Origin: Pseudomonas saliphila
GTDB taxonomy: Bacteria > Pseudomonadota > Gammaproteobacteria > Pseudomonadales > Pseudomonadaceae
Reading direction: 5' to 3'
Assembly (NCBI RefSeq): GCF_008638345.1
Contig: NZ_VTVA01000001.1
Coordinates: 124,001-188,000 of the forward strand
DNA: 64,000 bases
Shown: in pieces, positions 46,028 through 55,105 of the stretch
How the letters are laid out: each line of letters begins with the position of its first letter
Numbering within the stretch: position 1 is the stretch's first letter
Notes under the pieces: generated by a model
Told to the model about the DNA's origin: nothing
Databases searched by the model: none
What the model saw: only the letters and a program-made list of their open reading frames with translations
Position numbers and translations under genes: made by a program

Positions 46028-49000
46028 TTATCTGTAGTGCAAAGAGACGCTGTCTTTTCCCAACTGGTCACGCAGACTCTGGACCAGCTCGTCTGCGGGT
46101 TCAACTTTCCAGTTATCTCCCAATTTGAGCAGCGCAGTAGCGTCGCAACGCTGAAAATCGATGGTGACCGCACAACCCCCTTTGTGTTTCTGTAGCAGTC
46201 CGGCCAGATGTGACAGGCAATCGGGGCCGTGCCGCTGCGTATCCATCCTGATACGGACGCTGTCTAGCAGGTTGGTGCGCGCATCCTCCAGACTCATGAC
46301 GCGCTTGGCACGCATGCGCAGTCCACCGGAGAAATCATCCTGGGCGACCTCGCCTTCCACCACCAGCAAGGCATCCTTCTGCAACAGTGACTGGGCGGCC
46401 TGGAACGCCTCCGCAAATAGCGAAACCTCAATGCGGGCGGAACGGTCATCCAGCGTCACAAAACCGACCTTGTCACCGCGCTTGCTCTTCATCACCCGCA
46501 GATCAAATACCAGGCCTGCAATAGTCTGACTCTCGCGAGAGGGTTTAAGGTCAATAATTCGCTGGCGGGCAAACCGCCGCACTTCTTTCTCGTACTCGTC
46601 GATCGGGTGACCCGTCAGATACAGGCCGAGGGTTTCCTTTTCCCCGCGCAGACGCTCCTTGAAGCTCCACTCGCGCACTTTGCGATAATGCTCGAACACA
46701 TCACGATCGGCGGAAGGTCCGAGTAACTCGCCAAACAGGTCGTCGTGTCCACTGCTTGCGCTCTTTGCAGTCTGTTCGGCTGCCGCCATCGCCTCTTCCA
46801 TGGCTTCGGCCAACGCCGCACGGTTACGATCCACCTGCTTGAGATAGACCGCCTGTTCGGTATCAAAGAATGGACCCATCGAATCCAGTGCGCCGCTACG
46901 GACCAGTGCGTCCATCACCCGCTTGTTGATCCGCTTGAGATCCACCCGTGCACAGAAATCAAACAGATCGGTGAAGGGCCCACCGGCGCGGCGAGTCTGC
47001 ACGATGGTTTCCACCGGCCCTTCGCCCACGCCCTTGATAGCGCCGAGACCATAAACCACCGCGCCCGATTCATCTACCGTGAACTTGTACTCCGACAGGT
47101 TGACGTCCGGCGACTTCATCCGCAGCTTCATGCTGCGACACTCTTCGATCAGCGTGACGACCTTGTCGGTATTGTGCATATCTGCCGACAACACCGCGGC
47201 CATGAAGGCAGCCGGATGGTGCGCCTTGAGCCAGGCGGTCTGATAGGAGACCAGACCATAGGCCGCCGAGTGCGATTTGTTGAAACCGTAGCCGGCAAAC
47301 TTTTCCACCAGGTCAAATATATTACCCGCCAGATCGGCGCTGATGCCGTTGTTCGTACAACCCTCAAGGAAGATCGTCCGCTGCTTGTCCATCTCCTCGG
47401 GCTTTTTCTTGCCCATTGCCCGGCGCAGCATGTCCGCACCGCCGAGGGTGTAGCCGGCCATCACCTGCGCAATCTGCATCACCTGTTCCTGATACAGGAT
47501 GATGCCGTAAGTGGGCTTCAGTACCGGCTCGAGGCCCGCATACTGATAATTCGGGTGTGGGTAGGAGACGATCTCGCGTCCATGCTTACGGTTGATGAAG
47601 TCATCGACCATGCCCGATTGCAGCGGACCCGGACGAAACAATGCCACCAGGGCGATCAGGTCCTCCAGACAGTCGGGTTTGAGCTTCTTGATCAGCTCCT
47701 TCATGCCGCGGGATTCAAGCTGGAAGACCGCGGTGGTCTCGGCCTTTTGCAGCATGCGGTAGGTCGGCGCATCATCCAGCGGGATGAAGTCAATATTGAG
47801 CGGCTCCAGGCCGTTCTTGGCCTGCTCGCGGTTGATGGTGTCCATCGCCCAATCGATAATCGTCAGCGTACGCAGCCCCAGGAAGTCGAACTTCACCAGA
47901 CCGGCCGCCTCCACATCATCCTTGTCGAACTGGGTCACCAGGCCGGCACCGGCTTCGTCGCAGTACAGCGGCGCGAAATCGGTCAGCTTGGTCGGCGCGA
48001 TCACCACGCCCCCAGCGTGCTTGCCGACGTTCCGGGTGATGCCCTCCAACTTGCGCGCCATGTCCCAGATTTCCTGGGCTTCCTCGTCCGCAGCCAGAAA
48101 TTCGCGCAGGATTTCTTCCTGCTCGAAGGCCTTGGCCAGCGTCATGCCGACTTCGAAGGGGATCATCTTCGACAGCTTATCGGCCAGGCCGTAGGACTTG
48201 CCCTGCACACGCGCCACGTCCCGCACTACCGCCTTGGCGGCCATGGTGCCGAAGGTAATGATCTGGGATACCGCATCGCGACCATAGGTTTCAGCTACAT
48301 AATCGATGACGCGGTCGCGCCCTTCCATGCAGAAGTCGATATCGAAGTCGGGCATGGAAACCCGCTCGGGGTTCAGGAAGCGTTCGAACAGCAGGTCATA
48401 GGCGAGCGGGTCAAGGTCGGTGATCAGCAACGCGTAAGCCACCAGCGAGCCTGCCCCCGACCCCCGGCCAGGCCCAACCGGCACGCCATTGCCCTTGGCC
48501 CACTTGATGAAGTCCATCACGATCAGGAAGTAACCGGGAAAGCCCATCTGGTTGATGATGTCGAGCTCGAAGTTCAGTCGGTCCACATAGACCTGACGGC
48601 GCGCATCGTAGTCATCGCTATCCGGCGGCAGTATCAGTTTGAACCGCTCTTCCAGACCTTCGAAGGACACCTGACGGAAGTACTCCTCGATGGTCAAGCC
48701 TGCCGGAATGGGGAATTCCGGCAGAAAGTAGGTGCCTAGCTGTACATCGATGTTGCAGCGCGTGGCGATCTCGACGCTGTTTTCGAGTGCTTCAGGAATG
48801 TCCGAGAACAACTCGGCCATTTCTGCCGGCGTCTTCAGATACTGCTCTTCGCTGTACTGGCGGACCCGGCGTGGATCGTCCAGCGCTCGCCCTTCACCGA
48901 TACAGACGCGTGTTTCGTGAGCTTCATAATCCTCGCGCTTGAGGAACCGCACGTCATTGGTGGCAACAACCGGGCAATCCAGTCGCGTCGCCAGCGCAAC

Positions 49001-49552
49001 GGCTGCATGCACATGTTCTTCATCGTTGCGACGACTAGTGCGCTGCAACTCAAGGTAGAAGCGCCCGGGGAACACCCCCATCCAGAAGCTGAGCAATTCA
49101 TCGGCTTCATGCGGATTGTTGGACAGCAGCGCCTGGCCGATCTCACCTTCCTTCGCGCCGGACAGCGCAATGACGCCTTCGCTGGCTTCAGCGATCCACT
49201 CGCGGCGAATGGTAACCAGGCCATTCTTCTGCCCTTCGGTATACCCACGCGAGATCAGTTCGGTGAGGTTGCGGTAACCCGGCCGATCCATAGACAGCAG
49301 GGTCATGCGGGTCAGACTGCTCTCGTCATCGCGGCCCACCAGCCAGATATCCACGCCCGAAATCGGCTTGATGCCTGCACCCATGGAGGCCTTGTAAAAT
49401 TTCACCAGGCTGCACATGTTGTTCTGATCGGTGACTGCCACAGCCGGCATCCCACCCTCGCCCACCGCTTTGATCAACGGTTTGATTCTGACCAGACCAT
49501 CCACGAGGGAATATTCACTGTGGACGCGCAGATGGACGAAGGAGAAGCTCAT
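46028..49552 (-). CDS. dnaE: DNA polymerase III alpha subunit
   Basis: The 1174-aa replicative polymerase has an N-terminal PHP domain (FVHLRVHSEYSLVDGLV), the catalytic Asp pair in MPDFDIDFCMEGRD, and helix-hairpin-helix and oligonucleotide-binding folds near the C-terminus. It synthesises both chromosome strands as part of the holoenzyme. The frame is open to 49582, but ATG 49552 with AGGA 6 bases before it is the normal start. It differs clearly from the shorter DnaE2 at 33 kb. Upstream is the long repeat-bearing gap. Confidence 0.97.
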   Translation of the reverse strand: MSFSFVHLRVHSEYSLVDGLVRIKPLIKAVGEGGMPAVAVTDQNNMCSLVKFYKASMGAGIKPISGVDIWLVGRDDESSLTRMTLLSMDRPGYRNLTELISRGYTEGQKNGLVTIRREWIAEASEGVIALSGAKEGEIGQALLSNNPHEADELLSFWMGVFPGRFYLELQRTSRRNDEEHVHAAVALATRLDCPVVATNDVRFLKREDYEAHETRVCIGEGRALDDPRRVRQYSEEQYLKTPAEMAELFSDIPEALENSVEIATRCNIDVQLGTYFLPEFPIPAGLTIEEYFRQVSFEGLEERFKLILPPDSDDYDARRQVYVDRLNFELDIINQMGFPGYFLIVMDFIKWAKGNGVPVGPGRGSGAGSLVAYALLITDLDPLAYDLLFERFLNPERVSMPDFDIDFCMEGRDRVIDYVAETYGRDAVSQIITFGTMAAKAVVRDVARVQGKSYGLADKLSKMIPFEVGMTLAKAFEQEEILREFLAADEEAQEIWDMARKLEGITRNVGKHAGGVVIAPTKLTDFAPLYCDEAGAGLVTQFDKDDVEAAGLVKFDFLGLRTLTIIDWAMDTINREQAKNGLEPLNIDFIPLDDAPTYRMLQKAETTAVFQLESRGMKELIKKLKPDCLEDLIALVALFRPGPLQSGMVDDFINRKHGREIVSYPHPNYQYAGLEPVLKPTYGIILYQEQVMQIAQVMAGYTLGGADMLRRAMGKKKPEEMDKQRTIFLEGCTNNGISADLAGNIFDLVEKFAGYGFNKSHSAAYGLVSYQTAWLKAHHPAAFMAAVLSADMHNTDKVVTLIEECRSMKLRMKSPDVNLSEYKFTVDESGAVVYGLGAIKGVGEGPVETIVQTRRAGGPFTDLFDFCARVDLKRINKRVMDALVRSGALDSMGPFFDTEQAVYLKQVDRNRAALAEAMEEAMAAAEQTAKSASSGHDDLFGELLGPSADRDVFEHYRKVREWSFKERLRGEKETLGLYLTGHPIDEYEKEVRRFARQRIIDLKPSRESQTIAGLVFDLRVMKSKRGDKVGFVTLDDRSARIEVSLFAEAFQAAQSLLQKDALLVVEGEVAQDDFSGGLRMRAKRVMSLEDARTNLLDSVRIRMDTQRHGPDCLSHLAGLLQKHKGGCAVTIDFQRCDATALLKLGDNWKVEPADELVQSLRDQLGKDSVSLHYR

Positions 49553-49739
49553 TGGTAATCCTGTTTCAGAAGCGGACGGCAAGAGAGCGATTGTAACGGT
49601 GGGGGGCGAATCGAGCCAGCGACCTTGGGTCTGGTTTGTCTATCGATGTTCTGCCTCTTATTTCCGCATTCAAGATCGCCGGAGACTTGAAGGTGTGTTT
49701 GGGGAGCCAGTCGCTCGCTCCACATCCGCGCCGGATTCC

Positions 49740-49808
49740 GCAAGACGCCGTGAACCCGTCCCTGGGGGCTTGACGAAAACTTCCCTGTTTTCAACACTTG
49801 CTCCATCC
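49740..49808. repeat. 69-base direct repeat, copy 1
   Basis: It begins GCAAGACGCCGTGAACCC and ends TTCAACACTTGCTCCATCC. Copy 2 (50115-50183) differs at only 6 of 69 positions. The inner palindrome of copy 2 (GAAAAC/GTTTTC) is also present here. It is probably a dispersed element of the REP or MITE kind. Confidence 0.75.
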
Positions 49809-49881
49809 GGCACGGATGCGGGCTCGATCAAGCATCGGTGTGGCTAGAAGCATCAAAACCATCAGCCGCACGAAACCAATT

Positions 49882-49902
49882 CCCCCCTTGGTCAAAGGGG
49901 GG
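49882..49902. repeat. C-run/G-run hairpin element
   Basis: Arms CCCCCCTT and AAGGGGGG with loop GGTCA, followed by a further CTAGGGGGG. This resembles short palindromic elements scattered in many proteobacterial genomes; that comparison is from memory. Confidence 0.5.
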
Positions 49903-50114
49903 CTAGGGGGGATTTAAGCCCTGCGGCAGACGCATCGACCAGGCATCAAGCGCTCGAAACAGCCGTCCTGAAGCCAAGCGCCCGCAAGTTAATCAAATCT
50001 TCCTCGCGGCAGCTAACCCCGGATTTACGCCGGAACCAGACTCATCTGTTTCGCGGTCGCGTGAAGATGTGATTTGATATCTGGAGCGGGTCGCCCACCA
50101 GCTGCCAGGGTTGC

Positions 50115-50183
50115 GCAAGACGCCGTGAACCCATCCATGGGGGCTTGGTGAAAACATCCCTGTTTTCAACACTTGCTCCACCC
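50115..50183. repeat. 69-base direct repeat, copy 2
   Basis: Same length and orientation as copy 1, 63 of 69 bases identical. It contains two small palindromes: CCCAT-CC-ATGGG, and GAAAAC-ATCCCT-GTTTTC. The flanks on both sides also show weaker likeness to those of copy 1, so the full unit may be about 150-180 bases. Confidence 0.75.
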
Positions 50184-50395
50184 TGACAGCCGGCAGGCTC
50201 GGTCGAGCATCCGCGTGATGCGGAGAATAAACCTGGTTTGGGGTGTGCCATCCGGCAACTCAAATATTGATGCGAAGCGAGGCGGCGGGGTTGCGCTGAC
50301 CGTTTGATGACATGGATGTCATCAGCGAGCTTACAGGGACGTACCTGCAGCGTGTCGGCGCGGCCCTGTCGCCTCGCGCAAGCTCACTCGGTGAA

Positions 50396-51073
50396 TCAGC
50401 CAACCAAATCGGTAGCTTCAGATTCCACAGTCAACAACTCGGCGCAAGCATTCTGCAATGAAGACGGCACCACTAGGTCGAGTGCCTCACGCACTGGCGC
50501 AAACGATCGTCGATGTATCTCGGTGGCACCCAGCTCTTTCAAGGCAGCCAGATGCTGCACAGTGGGGTAGCCCTTGTTCTGGGCGAGGCCGTAGCCGGGA
50601 TAGAGCAGGTCCATTTCGACCAGTTCTCGATCGCGCGCGACTTTCGCCAGGATAGACGCGGCGGCGATCGCCGGCACCCGGCTGTCACCCTTGATCACCG
50701 GCTCGCTGGGCATGGGCAGGATCGGACAGCGATTGCCGTCGACCAGCACGCGGTCCGGGCGGACCGACAAGCCTGCTACGGCGCGCTGCATGGCGAGCAT
50801 GGTGGCGTGGAGGATGTTGAGCTCGTCGATTTCCTCGACTTCCGCGCGAGCAATGCACCAGGCCACTGCACGCTCCTGGATCAACGGGAAGAGTGCTTCG
50901 CGGCGGGCTTCGGTAAGCTTTTTGGAATCGTTCAGGCCTTCGATCGGGTTCAGCGGATCGAGTATGACTGCCGCGGTGACAACTGCACCACAGAGCGGTC
51001 CGCGTCCGACCTCGTCGACGCCAGCGGTGATTTCGCCCTCTGAAATAATCCAGTCCATCACGATCTGATTCAT
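50396..51073 (-). CDS. rnhB: Ribonuclease HII
   Basis: The 225-aa RNase HII has the active-site start [16 protein letters not shown] (Asp and Glu), GLNDSKKL, and further acidic residues at [10 protein letters not shown] and VLVDGN. It cuts RNA of RNA-DNA hybrids and single ribonucleotides in DNA. The ATG at 51073 overlaps the lpxB stop (ATGA), so translation is coupled; a second ATG (MDWI) five codons on is also possible. It ends at the 843-base repeat-bearing gap before dnaE. Confidence 0.95.
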   Translation of the reverse strand: MNQIVMDWIISEGEITAGVDEVGRGPLCGAVVTAAVILDPLNPIEGLNDSKKLTEARREALFPLIQERAVAWCIARAEVEEIDELNILHATMLAMQRAVAGLSVRPDRVLVDGNRCPILPMPSEPVIKGDSRVPAIAAASILAKVARDRELVEMDLLYPGYGLAQNKGYPTVQHLAALKELGATEIHRRSFAPVREALDLVVPSSLQNACAELLTVESEATDLVG

Positions 51074-52251
51074 GCCAACTTGCCCTTTTGTTTCAACAGC
51101 TCTATCACTGCCTCGGCCGCGGAATGATCTGCATCGCGGCGCAGCATCTGGTGCAGCTTCATGAACTCCGCCTGGGTCTCCTCACGCTCAAGCGTCGGCC
51201 CCAGCCGTTCCAGTAATGCAGCGCCCATAGCCTCGGGGCTTGCGTCGTCCTGTAGAAATTCCGGGACCACTTCCCTTTTCGCCAACAGGTTGGGAAGCGA
51301 CACATGCCCAACCCGAACCAGGCGTTTGAGTATCCGAAAGGTTAACCCAGCCATGCGGTAGGCGACCACCATGGGCCGTTTGAACAGCATGGCTTCAAGT
51401 GTTGCCGTTCCTGAGGCGATCAACACCGCGTCGCAGGCAGCGAGTACCTCATGGGCCTGACCGTCGAGCAAGGTGAGCGGCAGATTCAGGCCGCTTTCGG
51501 CGATGATATTCTGCATCTGACTTTTACGCTCAGGACTCGCGCAGGGCATGATAAAACGCAACTGGGGTTGGCGCTCAAGGCACCAGGCGGCGGTCTGCAG
51601 GAACAACAGGCCGAGCTTGCGCAACTCCCCGTTACGACTACCCGGCATCAGCGCAACGACTCGCATCTCCTCGTCCAGACCCAGCGTGCTGCGCGCGGCG
51701 GCTCTATCCGGCTGCAACGGGATCTGATCGGCCAGCGTGTGGCCTATGCAACGTACCGCGACGCCGTGACGCTGATAAACCTCTTCCTCGAACGGAAACA
51801 GGGTGAGCATCAGGTCAGTGGATTTGCGGATACCCAGTACGCGTTTCTCGCGCCAGGCCCATACCGAGGGGCTGACGTAATGCACGGTGGGAATGCCCGC
51901 CTCTCGCAGCCGCAGCTCTACGCCCAGGGCAAAGTCGGGCGCGTCGATACCAATGAACACATCCGGCTGCTGCTCTTTTAGCCACTCGACGAGATCCTTG
52001 CGGATGCGCAGCAACTCTCGCAATCTGCCCAGCACCTCAACCAGCCCCATGACCGACAGCCGCTCCATCGGCACCCGGCTGTGCATGCCTTCGGCAATCA
52101 TGCGTGGCCCACCGATGCCAATGAACTGCGCATCCGGGTAGTGCTGTTTGAGCGCCCGCATCACCCCCGCTCCGAGGGTGTCGCCGGAGGCTTCACCGGC
52201 AACCAGGGCAATACGTAAGGGGGCTTTTCCGGGAGAGGCTGAGCCGACCAT
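51070..52251 (-). CDS. lpxB: Lipid-A-disaccharide synthase
   Basis: The 393-aa glycosyltransferase has the start [20 protein letters not shown], typical of Lpx[16 protein letters not shown] in the middle and [20 protein letters not shown] near the C-terminus. It joins UDP-diacylglucosamine and lipid X into the lipid A disaccharide at the inner membrane. It starts 2 bases after the lpxA stop and overlaps rnhB. Motifs and length are normal. Confidence 0.96.
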   Translation of the reverse strand: MVGSASPGKAPLRIALVAGEASGDTLGAGVMRALKQHYPDAQFIGIGGPRMIAEGMHSRVPMERLSVMGLVEVLGRLRELLRIRKDLVEWLKEQQPDVFIGIDAPDFALGVELRLREAGIPTVHYVSPSVWAWREKRVLGIRKSTDLMLTLFPFEEEVYQRHGVAVRCIGHTLADQIPLQPDRAAARSTLGLDEEMRVVALMPGSRNGELRKLGLLFLQTAAWCLERQPQLRFIMPCASPERKSQMQNIIAESGLNLPLTLLDGQAHEVLAACDAVLIASGTATLEAMLFKRPMVVAYRMAGLTFRILKRLVRVGHVSLPNLLAKREVVPEFLQDDASPEAMGAALLERLGPTLEREETQAEFMKLHQMLRRDADHSAAEAVIELLKQKGKLA

Positions 52252-52253
52252 GA

Positions 52254-53030
52254 TCAGCGGGTAATGCCGCGGGTCGCCGCCAGAATGGAATCGCGATAGA
52301 GCGCGACCTCAGGAAAGGTGTTCGCGCTTTCTTCGATATTCTTCAACGCTTCCTGCAAGGTCAGGCCCTGGCGGTATACCTGCTTGTAGGCGCGGCGCAA
52401 GGCAGTCACCACCTCCGGCTGATAGCCGCGACGACGCATACCTTCGAAATTCATGCCGTGTGCGCTGGCCGGATTGCCACCCACCATGACGAAAGCGGGA
52501 ATATCCTTGAACACGGCGCTGTTGGCCGCACTCATTGACCAGGCACCGATCTGGCAGAACTGGTGGACGGTCGTGTAACCGCCCAGTATGACCCCATCAC
52601 CGACGTGCACATGGCCAGCGATGGTCGCATTGTTGGCCATGATGATGTTGTTGCCGACCACACAATCATGCGCCACGTGAACATAGGCCATCAGCAGATT
52701 ATGGCTGCCAATGCTGGTGACGCCGCGATCCTGGACGGTGCCGCGATGGAGCGTACAACCCTCACGGATGACGTTGTGGTCGCCGATTTCCAGACGGGTT
52801 GCTTCGCCCTTGTACTTCATGTCCTGACAGTCTTCACCCACAGAGGCGAACTGGAATATCCGGTTCGCCTTGCCGATTGTCGTTGGACCCTTGATCACTA
52901 CGTGCGGACCAATGACCGTGCCGGCGCCAATTTCGACGTCGGGACCAATAAAGGTCCAGGGGCCAACCTCAACGTCATCGGCGAGCCTGGCAGCAGGATC
53001 GACAATGGCCTGGGGGTGAATACCAGTCAT
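52254..53030 (-). CDS. lpxA: UDP-N-acetylglucosamine acyltransferase
   Basis: The 258-aa acyltransferase has left-handed beta-helix hexapeptide repeats from residue 3 on ([20 protein letters not shown]), the catalytic His in [13 protein letters not shown], and a helical C-terminus. It adds the first 3-hydroxyacyl chain in lipid A synthesis. The ATG overlaps the fabZ stop (ATGA). The conserved lpxD-fabZ-lpxA-lpxB order places it beyond doubt. Confidence 0.96.
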   Translation of the reverse strand: MTGIHPQAIVDPAARLADDVEVGPWTFIGPDVEIGAGTVIGPHVVIKGPTTIGKANRIFQFASVGEDCQDMKYKGEATRLEIGDHNVIREGCTLHRGTVQDRGVTSIGSHNLLMAYVHVAHDCVVGNNIIMANNATIAGHVHVGDGVILGGYTTVHQFCQIGAWSMSAANSAVFKDIPAFVMVGGNPASAHGMNFEGMRRRGYQPEVVTALRRAYKQVYRQGLTLQEALKNIEESANTFPEVALYRDSILAATRGITR

Positions 53031-53464
53031 ACCTTATGTTCCGCGCAAATGATTTCCCCTGAGCAGGCTTCCTTGCCGTCCACCGTCGCACGGCAGGCAA
53101 ACTTCCAGATCCCGCGGCGATTACTCAGATGCTGTGCTTCGAGCATCAGCTGGTCGCCTGGTACCACTGGCTGACGGAAGCGTAGCTTGTCGGTGCCAAC
53201 GAAGTAATAGAGGGTTCCTTCATCGCTTTTCACGTTCATCATCTTGAACCCAAGCAGTCCAGCAGCCTGGGCCATGGCCTCAATAATCAACACGCCGGGC
53301 ATGATCGGGTGCTGTGGAAAATGACCATTGAAGAAAGGTTCATTGACCGAGACATTCTTGTACGCACGGATTTTTCTCGCCTCGAGATCCAGCTCCACCA
53401 CCCGATCTACCAGCAAAAACGGGTAGCGGTGGGGCAGGTATTCTCGTATTTCATTGATATCCAT
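53027..53464 (-). CDS. fabZ: 3-hydroxyacyl-ACP dehydratase FabZ
   Basis: The 145-aa hotdog-fold dehydratase has the catalytic His in [20 protein letters not shown] and the Glu in the same stretch, which is the FabZ signature. It removes water from 3-hydroxyacyl-ACP in fatty acid synthesis and shares its substrate pool with LpxA and LpxD. It lies 44 bases after lpxD and overlaps lpxA by 4 bases. Normal length. Confidence 0.96.
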   Translation of the reverse strand: MDINEIREYLPHRYPFLLVDRVVELDLEARKIRAYKNVSVNEPFFNGHFPQHPIMPGVLIIEAMAQAAGLLGFKMMNVKSDEGTLYYFVGTDKLRFRQPVVPGDQLMLEAQHLSNRRGIWKFACRATVDGKEACSGEIICAEHKV

Positions 53465-53508
53465 TAATTTGCATGCCTTGCAGTAATAATTGAGCGCATC
53501 CGCGCTGA

Positions 53509-54561
53509 TCAGGATTCAGATGAACCCGAAGTCCCTGGGGTCACCGCAATCAGCTCTTTTTCAAGCTGTTGCACACGCTTGAACATGGAATCCAGCTGCC
53601 GGAAGCGTGCGGCGCACTTTCTCCATTCAGCTGCTGGCTGGATTGCGGTACCGGAGGAATAGGCGCCCGGCTCGGTAACCGAACGGGTCACCATTGTCAT
53701 GCCACTGATGAAAACGTTGTCACATATCTCGATGTGCCCCACCATCCCGACGCCACCGGCAATGGTGCAATACTTGCCGATCCGCGTGCTTCCGGAAATC
53801 CCGACACAGGCCGCAATAGCCGTGTGATCGCCGATCTGCACGTTGTGCGCGATCTGAATCTGGTTATCGAGCTTTACGCCGTTTCCGATAGAGGTACTGG
53901 ACAGGGCACCCCGGTCGATCGTGGTATTGGCCCCGACTTCAACATCATCGCCGATGACCACGCCGCCAATCTGCGCAATTTTTTGCCACTGACCCTGATG
54001 ATTGGCAAACCCGAACCCCTCAGAGCCAATGACTGCGCCGCCCTGGATCGACACGCGCTCACCGATAATCACGTCGTGATACAGCGTTACCCGCGGGCCC
54101 AGCCAACCGCCCTTGCCTATCTTGCTGCGGGCACCCACATAGCAGAGTGCTTCGACTGTCACCCCGGCACCAATCACAGCACCGGCATCGATCACCGCCC
54201 CCGGACCAATCGACGCGCCCGGATCCACCTGCGCATCTTCGGCGACAAAGGCCGAAGGATGGACGCCAGGTGCCCGGCGTGGCTTGGGATCGAAGTGATG
54301 GGATATACGGGCGTACGCCAGGTAGGGATCGTCGACAACCAATGCATTGCCGCTGAAATCCGTAGCGTCAGCCTCTTTGAGCAATACAGCCTCTGCCTGG
54401 GTCGTCCCGAGCATCTTGCGGTAACGGCTGTTAGCGAGAAAGCTTAACTGACCGGGACCGGCATCCTGCAGCGTCGCCAGTCCGTGAATAATGCGTTCGC
54501 CATTTCCCACCAAGCGCGCGCCAAGCGTTTCGGCGAGGCGCGCGAGAGTGACTTCAGTCAT
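53509..54561 (-). CDS. lpxD: UDP-3-O-acylglucosamine N-acyltransferase
   Basis: The 350-aa acyltransferase has an N-terminal uridine-binding domain (residues 1-100), a long left-handed beta-helix of hexapeptide repeats with the catalytic His in [14 protein letters not shown], and a short C-terminal helix. It adds the second 3-hydroxyacyl chain in lipid A synthesis. The start is 7 bases after the skp stop, with GAGG before it. Neighbours bamA, skp and fabZ are in the standard order. Confidence 0.96.
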   Translation of the reverse strand: MTEVTLARLAETLGARLVGNGERIIHGLATLQDAGPGQLSFLANSRYRKMLGTTQAEAVLLKEADATDFSGNALVVDDPYLAYARISHHFDPKPRRAPGVHPSAFVAEDAQVDPGASIGPGAVIDAGAVIGAGVTVEALCYVGARSKIGKGGWLGPRVTLYHDVIIGERVSIQGGAVIGSEGFGFANHQGQWQKIAQIGGVVIGDDVEVGANTTIDRGALSSTSIGNGVKLDNQIQIAHNVQIGDHTAIAACVGISGSTRIGKYCTIAGGVGMVGHIEICDNVFISGMTMVTRSVTEPGAYSSGTAIQPAAEWRKCAARFRQLDSMFKRVQQLEKELIAVTPGTSGSSES

Positions 54562-54568
54562 GACTGCC

Positions 54569-55069
54569 TCAACGGTTCAGGCGTTCGATCACCTGACGGG
54601 TGATGTCAAATTCAGGCTTGACGTCAACCACGGCGCTGCGGTCGATGACCAGATCGTAGTTACCCGAGTTGAGAACTTCTTCAACAGCCTTATCCAGCTT
54701 GGGCTTGAGCGAATCAAGCATTTCGCGGTCCGCCGACGCCTTGGACTCGTTCAATTCCTTGGACTGGGTCTGGAACTCACGGGCCTTCTGACGAAATTCA
54801 AGCTCAAGCTTTTCAAGCTCGGTCTGATTCAGCTTCTCGCCATCGCGCTTCATGCGCTCCTGCAAACGCTTGGCTTCCGCCTCGAGGTTACGCAGACGTT
54901 GGAGCTGGGTGCCGAACTTCTTCTCGGCATCGGCGGAATACTTCTTGGCATCATCCGACTCGAGCAACGCCATCTGATAATCCAGTACCGCTATTTTCAT
55001 TTCTGCCATGGCCGGAAAAGAGGCCATGGCCATGACTGATATTACGACAACACTGAGAAACTTACGCAC
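54569..55069 (-). CDS. skp: Periplasmic chaperone Skp/OmpH
   Basis: The 166-aa protein has a signal peptide ([20 protein letters not shown], cleavage after AMA). Long charged helices follow ([20 protein letters not shown]) that form the coiled arms of the Skp trimer. It holds unfolded outer-membrane proteins in the periplasm and passes them to BamA, encoded just upstream. The gap to bamA is 36 bases. Assignment is secure from position, length and shape. Confidence 0.93.
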   Translation of the reverse strand: MRKFLSVVVISVMAMASFPAMAEMKIAVLDYQMALLESDDAKKYSADAEKKFGTQLQRLRNLEAEAKRLQERMKRDGEKLNQTELEKLELEFRQKAREFQTQSKELNESKASADREMLDSLKPKLDKAVEEVLNSGNYDLVIDRSAVVDVKPEFDITRQVIERLNR

Positions 55070-55105
55070 TTGACCTACTCCTGGTTATGCTTGGTTTGAG
55101 CCGAC

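Larger units (their letters stand above)
49553..50395. other. 843-base non-coding gap between rnhB and dnaE
   Basis: In a block where genes mostly overlap or touch, this stretch has no gene I can support. It holds a pair of 69-base direct repeats (49740-49808 and 50115-50183), with looser similarity on both sides, and a C-run/G-run hairpin at 49882. Short frames across the repeats look alike only because the repeats do. Confidence 0.7.

Noticed and set aside
46745-48739. A 664-codon open frame on the plus strand
   Set aside because: It lies wholly opposite dnaE, whose protein is fully conserved. Long antisense frames are common in GC-rich genes and this one shows no family pattern.
49549-50181. 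Short minus-strand frames (62-85 codons) over the repeats
   Set aside because: Their similarity follows from the DNA repeat; there is no ribosome site and the frames diverge right outside the repeat.
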